From positions 6,663,113 to 6,727,112 of the forward strand of contig NW_022098001.1 of NCBI RefSeq assembly GCF_002288925.2: a stretch of 64,000 bases of DNA, in the 5' to 3' direction. Positions within the stretch are counted from its first letter, which is position 1; the number at the start of each line of letters is the position of its first letter. This DNA is from Delphinapterus leucas. Lineage: Eukaryota > Chordata > Mammalia > Artiodactyla > Monodontidae. A program made the translations under genes and the position numbers. Shown piece by piece: positions 12,401 to 24,300 of the stretch. Below the pieces are notes generated by a model that saw nothing but the letters and a program-made list of their open reading frames with translations, was not told where the DNA came from and did no database searches.

Positions 12401-15400
12401 GTAACACTAGCTCCTCACACACACAACCAGGCCGAGAGGAAACGAAAGGTCAATGCTTTTCGGCTGCTTCACGGCATTTTCAGTCTCCCATGGGCGTGGC
12501 AGTGCTTCTGGAGCCTACTAGCTCTTCCTGCTGCTTCTGACTTCTTACCTCTCTCCTAAGACTCGGTCCTGCCATCTGCTCTGCTCCCCAGTCAACCTAC
12601 CCACTTCATTGCCAAGGCATCTTTCCTGCTTTTCTTTGTAAAAGTTATCTTTGCAACCCTTGCTCCAAAACACAAAAGAAACTTTTCTTTGAACAATGGC
12701 TAGTGTCGTTTTTTTCTAGGCCTTCCTCGCTAGGATCCTCTGATTCATCTGGAACTCTAGCTCCCTGAACAAAAGCTTCTGTGAAGCACCAATCAGTTTG
12801 TGGTGCTGTTTTTCCAACAACAGAGAAAAGGCCGAAGTCAACCAGTGACGTAACCCAACCGGATTATCTTAACAAGCAAAAGTAGACAGACAAAAAGCTA
12901 AGTGGTAATTCTGAAAGTACAAGTGACAATCACCTCTTTCTGAACAGTTTTTCCAACAGAAAGAAGCAGAACAGCAGCTCAGCCTCTCAGCTTCTTTGGC
13001 CTTTAACTCTGACTTGGCATTTATACGCATCCCTGCACTTAACCACCCAATGATGGCAATATTTCACATGGTCCAATCTTTCAAGATTTATGTAGAATAT
13101 TTTGCAAATAGCTAGATTTTGTGTGTTTTTTAGGTGAAATTATTTCTTTCAGGTTTAAAGATGGTTTTTTTTCAATCCATTCTTCTTCCTCAAAAGTCCA
13201 CTTTCATCTTCACTGCTTCCAAGAGTAACCACTCAGGTATTGTGCCAAAAAGCAACAAGTGACAGTACTACTACTTGTAATTCACTTTAAAATAAAGCAC
13301 TTAGAACAATGACCAGCACATAGTAATCACTCAAAAATGTTAGTTATTATGATAAGTGAAAAATCCAACGTCAAGTCATAGAGAACTTTCCTAAACAGAA
13401 GTACAAAATTCCAGACTAACCCACTAAAACCTGTCTGCCCCACGTGAACTAAGCATCCTCTTCAGGTGCTGGCTGAGCTACTGCATTGTTCTCAATGACT
13501 AAATTTAAATAACTTTTCAAGTCAATGATTCCAAAAGTCTTTAGACTGATAAATAGGTGAACAGATGTTTTCACTGAGTGAGGAAGGGCTGGGGACTCTC
13601 AGGTGGTCAGTGAGCACTCAGGGGTCATTCAGAAGACAGGTATTGCCTATACTGAACTGTTGGCATCTGAAATTTGTTTCCTTTTAACTACTAAAGTGAT
13701 TTTTCAAAAGATGTAAGTCTGAAGTAATATTTCTAAAGTCCTTCTTTCCGAATAAACCTGGGCCTACACACCACTCCCCTGGACTAGGCTCACACACCAC
13801 AGGGTGGGAGGACATTCTGTGTGCACTGGGTCCTTACTCTCCTCCTCTCCCTGCCCCCAAACGTAAAGACAACCTCTGTGACTTTTACGGTCTCCAGAGC
13901 ACAAAGGTCTAAGAAGGTGTCATCTGTCAGGATAAACAGCTTCGGAGGAAAACCAGCATTAAGACACAACCTCAATCTTCAGTTTACCACGTGAAGGGCC
14001 AGTGTGAATGGAAAGTATTCCCCCCAAATGGGAAAAAAATTCACAATGAGCACAGGTTTGTGGTTTCATTCTCAAAAAATCAACATTTGTGAAACTACAA
14101 TAATCATATTACCCTCTACTTTATTATCTTATAAAAGAACCTCATAATGTGTACAGGGAAGGTGTGATGCTCATTTTACAAAGATAACGAGGCCCAGAGA
14201 AGTTAAAAGACTTACCGCAGGTCACATAGCAAGTTGGTAGCAGAACCAGCAATAGAACTCAGATCCCTGGGTCCAGGACTCTTTCCATTATACTAAGCTA
14301 CCTCCCATATGACACAATGAAACTGGAAAAGAAAATATTTCATGGGCCTGGCCTTACTAACACCACTTCTTTACTACCGCCTAGACCTTTCTTTCACCAT
14401 GCTGACGGTATATATATATACACACTGAGGGATATATATGTATATACAAAACAATTCTTTGCGCGTGCATGTACACTGTACTTAATATTTTCTTGAAGAA
14501 TATCTTGTGTAGAATGGCAGAATGCAGGAAAAAATGACATGCTATGTAGTGTCAAGAGTGCAGGACTTGGAGTTAAAAGACCTGAGTTTTAGTCCTAACT
14601 TTGCCACTGCACACTTATACAGCCATATACACTTCAGGCAATGACTTAACTCTTCTGCATTTGTATTTCTTCATCTATGAGAAAAAGTATAACTGCCAAA
14701 ACTACTTCATGGAATTGCTGTACATATCAAATTAGACAGTGAATATTAATCCATAAGTTTAAAATTGCTTAATAAAAGTTTGTTTTTTTTTTAAAGGAAA
14801 GTACAGATTCAGTAGAATCTATGCTTACTGGAAAGTGATGGTAAATATTTGCAGATCAACAGAGTACTACCCTAGTAGCCATTTTGGTACACTTCCTTTG
14901 CAAGATAAATGAGGAAATATAGACACACAGTAGGTATACAATAAATATTGAAGGAAGAATTCTGAGAGGGTAGCACAGCAGAAAAAGTACCACACCAGAG
15001 ATCTGGGTTCTAGTTACAGCTCTGTCACTAATGAGATGTGTGACTCTGGGCAAACCACGTCACCTCTGTGGCCTCAAACTTCTACATCTATAAACATGAG
15101 TGGGTTGATCAGACTGTACAAAGGCCCTTCCAGGTCTACAGTAGCTAGAGTTAATATAGCTCACTGATTTTTAAGGTGAAAATGATGGCCCCAAAACTGT
15201 AAAATTTACCACAAAGGAAAGATAAAGATATCTCCTATTCCAACATCCAAACTACCAAAGGAATTCTACGAAGAAACAGGCTTTACAAAGACTACTACTT
15301 ACTTGCTAGACCTTGGAACTACCATTTCAGCTAACGTTTCATACTGCTTAATCCAGTCATTGTGGTTTAACCTGCAGAAAAGATACAATTAAGTTACCGG

Positions 15401-16514
15401 AAGAGAAAAACAAGTCCTACCTTCCTGCCGAGCCCAGAAAGAGAAAAAACTATGAGACAAATAGGAAATCCAACTATAACAGGTATACCTCAAATCTATT
15501 TAACAACAACAACAACAAAATCAAGTTTTGTACAAAGAATGAATTTCAAATACACTGAGTGGTAAAGCAGGAAATACAGCTCACCATCTCTTACATCCAG
15601 TAACTATTGCAAAAGAGGCACATTCTAGAGCTAAGTTTGGAAAGGAAGCAAAGCAAAATACAGAATCTAAATTACTTTCAAACTTTAGGGTTGATATACA
15701 TTATTACCTCACCAAAAAAAGAAAAAAACGAAAGAAAGAGAGAGAAAAGCCATGCTGAAATCACTAACATTTCTATTCAGTGACTATTATGAACAGCTGG
15801 GTAAAACCACATTTACCAAAAGCACAGAGTACCAGAAAGCGCTGAGTAAACAAAGAGACAGTAAACCAAGCTGCCACAGATCACTGTGCAACAACCTTTC
15901 TAGAGACCACTGGCTTTTGTGGTCTGGCGAGAGATGATTATATATGCAGTACAAAATAAAGAATTGTAGTATCTATAGCCAGGATAGTGAATAATCCATT
16001 ATACAAGGTATCCTAGGTCCTATCCGAGGTGTCAAGTACAGTGCACAGAAAACTATGAAAACTTCTGGTCTTAAACACAAATTTTAAATAAAGGTTGCAT
16101 GAGACAAATCTTTTATCTGGGCAAAGGTTATTTTCCTGTATAAGTATAAAAACACAAAGACAGAGAAATTTTTTAGAAATAGTGTTCCAGTATTCTGCAG
16201 TAAGGGGTAAAAAGCAGAAGTAAGGCAATACTGTAGCCACTGAAATTCAATGGAGGTCCTTTCCCACCCCTTTCCAGTAGGCATCATTTTCTAATATTCC
16301 CAGTTTCCTAACCAGACAAAAATGCAGAGCACAGCAAAGAAAGATTTCATGAATAATGCTCTGAAGAGTCCCCAAATCTCCCATCCCAGTTTGGATCCCC
16401 TGAAGATTCCCTGATAATGAGATTTTAGTGTAAGTCAGAAGTGAAACCATTAACAGTGTTTCTTTCCCTCTCTCCCTCTCCCTCTCCCTCTCTTTCTCTT
16501 TCTCTCTCTCTTTT

Positions 16515-16569
<55 letters not shown>

Positions 16570-19500
16570 GACACACACACAGTTCTAAACTTCCAAAGGT
16601 TTCATTTTACCAAGATTACCAAATACTAATTAAAACAGAAGGCCTAATCTAAAGGAGATTTCAAAGGATAGTCGAACCCAGCAAACTACACCCATAACCT
16701 GTACACCTGTTTTTGTAAATAAATTTCTACTGACACACAGCCATGTTCATTCATGTACATACTGTGTGTGACCGTTTTCAGCTACAACCACAAAGTTGAA
16801 GTGGCAGAACTGAGTAGTTGTATCAGAGACCATATGCCTTGCAAAGGGTAAAATACTTACTATCTGGCCCTTTGCAGAAAAAGTATGCCAAGCTTTTATC
16901 TAATCCATCCTTTGCTTCTTAGAGGGCTTAATTCATCCTAACCAGTCATCAAATATTTTTCAGAAAAAGAAATAGCTCCCTGTTTTGAAAAATCTAAGAA
17001 CAATATTTCTTTTAAGTCCAATAATTTAGCATTATTTAATTTTTTAATGGGCCAGCTGTACTAAGCAAATGTTGATCTGGAATATCAATTTGTAATTGAC
17101 AGCTCTATTACCAGGTTATGAACTAAATTCTACTGTATGTGCCATATGAGTACATGTTGGTTGACAGAGCAAATGACAAGGTGATACTCCCTTTACACTT
17201 GGGTTTATGGAAAACTTCAAATTACAATATCAGACACTAATATTTTTCTTGTATTTTAACAGGTAAAAACCTTCTGTAATAAAAAGACATACTTGGGAAC
17301 CACGACCAGTAATGTGACGAGATACTCTGAGTCAAGAACAAAGTCATCCTTCTTCACAATTTCTGCTAGACTTCTAGTTAGCAAACTTCCTCTGAGGAAT
17401 AAGAAAAAAATCATTAGGCTGATAATTATGTGCTTCCAGAACACAAGTAAAGAAACAGCAGGCTAATTATAGTCACATATACTATATATACATCTCAAGA
17501 GAGGGATGAGCCTGAGTTAACATTTTATTTTATAAGAAGTCAAAATTTAGCTGAATATTTCCCACATCCAAACCCGAAGAAATGTAAACATTTTATCAGA
17601 ACTTGCCTCTAGTGTCTCCCTTTGTGTTTGCTTTATTATAACTCAGCTCTTCTCTTGATTACATATATAGTATCTTAACTGAGAAAGTGTTATTCATTAG
17701 GTATCAATTAAAGTCTACCTCATCATAATTATGAAATCATATCATCTAAGCACAACCTTTAATTTTCCTCCCTCTTCCTGGGTATCAATTTTGGTTAGTT
17801 AACCCAATAATCAACTCTTTTAACACAGTCTTCATTTGGTCTCCTAGTACATTTCACAGTGAAAATGACTTGCCCTGTTTGCACCACTGACAGTATCCAA
17901 CCAACTTTCTCTCTGGGATATGAATGCATAACTGGAAGAGTTAAGTGCTTAAAGCTATACTTGTAGTAGTCATACTACAGTGATATTAACCAAAACAGAA
18001 GTGGTCTATTTTAAGAAAACCTAATATGTAAAAAATCAAAACTTGGAAAACAGAAAAAGAATGAGTGTTACATTACAAAAGGATTCTTCTATAGAATTCT
18101 TTTAAGCAGCAGATAATTGCTATGTAATTAAACTATCATTTGATTTAAAACAATTAACTTTAGATAATTTTCAGTGAAAAACCAGATGGATAAAGGGATA
18201 AACCAGGACCCAACTCACAAGTATTATGTATGAAACAAGTATAATAAATCAGCCTCACATCTGTTTTGACTAGCCTGAATTAGTGAGCTTTTCTCCATGA
18301 AGTGAAAAAAACACCATTTTGATTATAGAAACAGCACAAAGTGGAACTTACTAACCCCTAACAATAGTTCATTCAGTGTATGCTAGAATGCGTCCCCAAT
18401 TCTTTTTTTTTTTTTTGGCTGTGCCGTGAGGCACGCGGAATCTTAGTTCCCCGACCAGGATTGAACCTGCACCCCCTGCAGTGGAAGCACAGATTCTTAA
18501 CTACTGGACCTCCAGGGAAGTCCCTCCCAATTTTTAATTATTTACATATACTTGACATGCTTACGCATTCTTTCGTTCCAAATTCTGAAGATTCCCTTTC
18601 AGGTTGTTATATGCGGATGCTCGAGATTTCAGGTCATTGTCAATCTGAGTCACTCCCTTTAAAGAGAAAAAGAGAAAAAGGGAAAATTTTCCTAAACCTG
18701 CCTCTACTAATACAATCAAAGTAGCTGTGCTTAAACTTTAAAAAACAAAACACCACTAGTTCCTGATGTAAAAATATTCTATTATTTTAAAAGCATGCCT
18801 TTAAAGGTCATTAAAAAACAAACCTACTTCATTTTTAATAACTATGGTAATTTTCATATAATCTTTTCTATTAAGGATAATGTTTTAGTCTACATGTATT
18901 TTAATTATTGTTACTGTATTACTTCTTAAACCACGTAAATGGAATCTAGGCCACTGGTTACAGAGATAACTAATTAAAAGGCTTTAAAATACAAGTTTCA
19001 AGGATTAACTTCCAAAGGAACTAAATCACATAGAGTTTTGCTGTTCACAACACCACTACTCTTCAACAAAATATTTTTGCAATAAAATTAAAATTATGTT
19101 TGAATTTATTTATAAATGTTACACAAGCTGATTTTTCAAAAAGATGAGTAAAACTACTAACAACTTAGGGAGAAAACACAAAGCAGTAGATTTAACGTTT
19201 GAGGAACTAATTTCAACTCAGCTCTACCATCACCAGCTGTGTGGCACTGGGGTAAACTACTTCACCTCTCTGAGCCTCTTTCCTCAACTATAATAGTATC
19301 AGGAAGAAGACGACTAAATCCTTGATAAGGATCAAAAGAAAACAAGGCTCACAGTAAGAGCACCACTTTATATTATCTGACTACTCATTTTCATTAAATT
19401 ATATGATGACTTGAGTTAAAATCCTTGATACGCTATTCATTTACATTTAACCATAGAGCACAACGTACAAATAAAGCCAGTAGGAGCCAAGGAAGTCTGT

Positions 19501-21355
19501 CCAGATGATTTAAACCATACTTTTCATCCTAGCCAGGTCATAGAAATGTTGTCACACAATTAATAGGTCCTTGTCTACTGCCTCATTATAGTTTCAGGTG
19601 AGACTTTTACATTTTTCTCTCAAGCTCAAGGACTTTGAAACATAAAAGGAGCTCTTAATTCAGTGAATTCATGGATGGGCTTTAACACCTGTGGGCTCCC
19701 TGAAACTGTACATAAAATCATGTGGTACAAGAATACGGGCAATTTTTCTGGGTAGAGAATCAATACTGAACATCAGAAGGGAAGGTGTCAGAGAACCCAT
19801 AAAGTTTAATCTGAATCAGTACTGTACACAAACATACTTAAGTTACCATTATCATACATCTGAATGATTCATAAATCTCTAATCTATTCCAACTTCCTGT
19901 TCTGTGTGATCTCAATTATGCTTCAAATTTATATAAATAACTATAAAATTTTAAAGTTACTTTTCTTATTCAAACATTGTTGATGCAACATTTAACTTAA
20001 CTACCTAAATAAACTACACAATTTGGATAATGTACACATGAAAGTGTTATCCTTTTTTGACACCTTTTTTTTTAGTAAAACTGCAGTAAGTCACATATAA
20101 TTAAGCTGCCCTGTCAAAACCTAAATTAGAGTATTTAATAGCTAAATACTTATAAAATAAATAAAGCCACTATAAATCAATGTGTCCTACCTGTATCATT
20201 TTTTATCTTACCTTGGCAATTATTTCAGAAATATTTTTCAGGGACTGCTTGATTGGATATTTAGCCATGTCCCATTGAAACCTTGTTATATAAGTAACCA
20301 AGTCAACTGAAATAAGGGAAGAAATTAATTACTGAGGAGAAGCAATAGAATTTTTTATAGTTTGCTACACAGTAATAGGTTTCAGTGCTGAAACTGGCAT
20401 TAAGAAAATCAGTAAAGATGTCATCATTTGTGAAGAGTCCTGGTTAAGTAAATGTGGAACTGTATTAAGTAACATGGATTAATCAAAATTTTTACCTTGT
20501 AATCTGATTGGATCTCTTCTCCTTACTCAAAATTTAATATATATTAAAATGTTCCTTTCTAATCTGATGACTTAATAAATGGAATATGTACATACCCATG
20601 ATATGCCTCATATGTAGAAGAAAGAGACACAAAAAGATTAAGAATCTACTTCAGGGGACTCCCTGGTGGCACAGTGGTTAAGAATCCACCTGCCAATGCA
20701 GGGGACACGGGTTCGAGCCCTGGTCCAGGAAGATCCCACATGCCGTGGAGCCTGTGCTCTAGAGCCCGCGTGCCACAACTACTGAGCCCGCGCGCCTAGA
20801 GCCCGTGCTCTGCAACCAGAGAACCCACAGCAATGAGAAGCCCACACACCACAATGAAGAGTTGCCCCCGCTTGCCGCAACTAGAGAAAGCCCACGCGCA
20901 GCAACAAAGACCCAACACAGCCAAAAATAAATAAAATAAAATAATTTTAAAAATAATACATTAAAAAAAAACCCTACTTCAAACTGTCTGCTCAATAAGT
21001 AGAATCTGACAAAAGTATGTTCTTTCTTTGCAACTTACCCAAACAAACTGAAAATGAACTGTCTGTTAAAACCCTGTGATGACTGTTTCTAGGAGTCTAT
21101 ATTTCAGTAATCTTCAAAACATGGACCTTTGCACTTTCAAATGCCAAGAATAAGAAATGCAGAGCTTCCCTGGTGGCACAGCGGTTGAGAGTCCGCCTGA
21201 CGATGCAGGGGACGTGGGTTCGTGCCCCGGTCCGGGAAGATCCCACATGCCGCGGAGCGGCTGGGCCCATGAGCCATGGCCGCTGAGCCTGCGCGTCCGG
21301 AGCCTGTGCTCCGCAACGGGAAGGAGCAAAAAAGTAAAACGCCCCCCAACCAAAA

Positions 21356-21386
<31 letters not shown>

Positions 21387-24300
21387 TGCGGAGCCAAAGA
21401 GACACTCAACCACTAATTCCCTGGAAGTGTGGTAGTCAAGATGACTTTACTCCTCAAGTCTGATGGGACCAAGGTCAGGGAAACCAAATGTCAATTATGC
21501 TTAACTGGCAAAAGTAATTCATACCAAAATATCTTCTCTCCTCAACTTCTCCCTACGTAATACCAGCGAGTCAACAACATAGATGGTATCTCCAAAAGCA
21601 GTTTTGGATGCAATTCCCCCTAGACTGTCATCCCCCATTCGGCCTCGCAGACTGACCGCCCTAGTTCATCAGGTACCTAGAGACCAGTGAAGGCACCTAA
21701 GTTGTTAACACACCTAACTTTCGTCCTGCCCCCAGCCGCACGTTAACAGACACAGTAAGCAGCTCAGGATCGCTATTATTAGCAAAGAGTAAAAATAAAC
21801 TACTAAAAATTTTTTTTTTTTACTGATTAGTACTTCTGAGCATCTATTATTTGCAAGGAGAAGAAATGAGATTAGAGGGACACTGGATTTAAAATATAGT
21901 GACTGCTAAGAGTTTAGCCAAATCTCCATACTGCTGCCTCAGCATCCATTTCTGTGTGGCCAAGTGGCCTACAGGGGCCTAGAAGTTATACTAGATAACA
22001 GCCTGCAATCACAAGTAGATGTAAGCTCCTGATATGATTTCCCTGATATGACCCTACGAAAAGCGCTCTCTGCTGCTGCCCAGGGCCTCCCCTGCTAGTG
22101 TACCCTTTAGATAAGACCCCCTCGAAGTTAACCGAAACCCTCCTTTTTGGTTTGAATCGACCAACCTGGACTTGGCTTGGGAACCCCAAAGCACTCCACT
22201 CACGGACCCTAATAAAGGCATGTGCCCCAGGTCCCGCCGCTCTCCCTCTGCCGGCACCCTGTCTTGACCTCCCTGCCTTGCCCCCCTCCTCCAGGACCTG
22301 TGAGTAATAAACTTCTCTATTTCTCTTTCCCTTGTGGTTTTTTGTTGAACCATGGCTCACCAACCCATGACACCCCAGGGCTTTACTTAACAAACGTTAA
22401 TTTAACCAAGTCACATCAGTGACCTTTATTTATCACAGTAGGCAATATAGGACAGAAAGAAAGGAAAGGGTTGTTTCTTATTATAATGACATATCACTAA
22501 AGATCAGCCTAATTAAAAATGAAGCAAGTGCTAAAGTGATATTTCAGGAGAAAACAACAAATGCAAGTATAAATGACAACAATGTGGTTGAAACCATCTT
22601 TATAAAGCCATTATTACATAGAGCAAACTCTACGTAAATACTAGTTTCTAGCTATGGAGAGGTCGGTGGTAGACTATTTCTATGGGTACTAAAGAAATGT
22701 CACATTCAAATCTGAAGGGAGGAGGCATTACTCTGCAATAAAATTAATAATTTTTATTGTAAGGATTTAGCAGTTGGATGCTATTAAATACAAAAAGCTA
22801 GAGAAAACAAGTATTCAACTGGAACAATGCTGAGAGACATAACTTGGAAACACAGTTGTTAATGGGAGTTGACAAATAGATTCTGGAAAGAACTAAGGTA
22901 AATCTTTATAATATTGCTTTTGGAAGGACCCATATCATAAACTATATTATATATTATGTAGGATTGTCTTATGAGAGGTTGTGTTTCAGAGGAAAGAATG
23001 TAACTGGCAATATCACCAAATTCAGTAGTAATCATTCTATTTTAATGGCTTTCTATTGTATTTAATATCCTTACCTATAAACCTTTTTTAAGTCGTTCAC
23101 TTTATAGAAATCAATTGCAAATCATGAAACATTAGCTTACCTCCATTGGCCAACAAATTCTCCTGAACTTTATCTTTACTATCCTCCAATACGTCAGCCA
23201 TATACTGAGCCACTTTCTTAACCACCCTTGGGAGAAAAAAAAAAAAAAAATCAACAATCACTTTCAGGAAAACAACCTAAATTCCATACTATACAATGAA
23301 CACATTACATAAAGACACGAATTTGACTCTATCTGTATAATATAGAACAAATGGGTCCTAACTTCTAAAATAATGTTTTAAGGACAAAAAGCACCAAGAT
23401 CTTATTACATGTGTCAAACTCAACTGAGTAACTGTAGTTTTAAGGAGACCACATGCAATATGTTTACCAAGTCTGAAAAGAAAGTAGTGGAAAGCTAGCG
23501 AGAATAAGCTGAAAAACTGGGCAACAGATCTCACTGCACTGCAAAAACAAAGGGGGAAAGCAGGAGCTTTCATTCACCAGTTATGTGCTTCCCCTTAGGA
23601 CAAAAGGGATCCCACAGGCAATAGAATACAAGCAACGGTAACAATGAAGAATGTGGTCCTACACTACTTATTCATTAACTATTTATTGAGCATCTACTAT
23701 TTAAGAGAAACAATCTAAAGGGGAAACCATGGTGCCCAAGCTACTGAGGCACCTGCATATCACCTTCTCGATCCCTTCACTTTATAAATAAAGACACCCC
23801 CAGGTATGAAGAGAGTAAGTGACTTAGCCCCAAAACTCACAAAACCAGTTCCCAGCAGAGCTGTGACTAAAAACGTGGTGTCTTGACTCTGGAGTCTGGT
23901 GTTCTTTCCCCCATTCCTTGTCTGCCTCTGGGCCGTGGGTGGGATACAAAAGTATACGCCAAAAATCTAGCTTCCCATTGCTTAAAATCAAAATGGAAAG
24001 ATACCAAAAAAGACGGATGACTAAATACAAAGCCATCTGTGGTGAGCGCCAGCTGAGATGACCAGGCTAGAGACAGAAACGCATAAAGGAAAAAGACTTC
24101 ACTTCCAGCTACTGTAATCAAAAAAGCATAACGGATCAGGAGCAGGGCAATGAAGGACAGGAATGGTTTTGAAAGGCTGATTAGGTGGGAAGAATGTATA
24201 TTCTTGCCACAGGGCATCATGAGTCAAGATCCAGAGAGATAAGAAAAGCAACGAATGATGAGGGGTCCAGACTGCCGGGAGCGTCGTGCTCAGGAGAAAG

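Noticed and set aside
21097..21435. Several overlapping open frames on both strands
   Set aside because: They are translations of the CHR SINE. The same peptide-like patterns recur at every short-form SINE in the window.
21986..22422. Open frames over the GC-rich block in intron 4
   Set aside because: They coincide with the probable LTR and have no protein signature.
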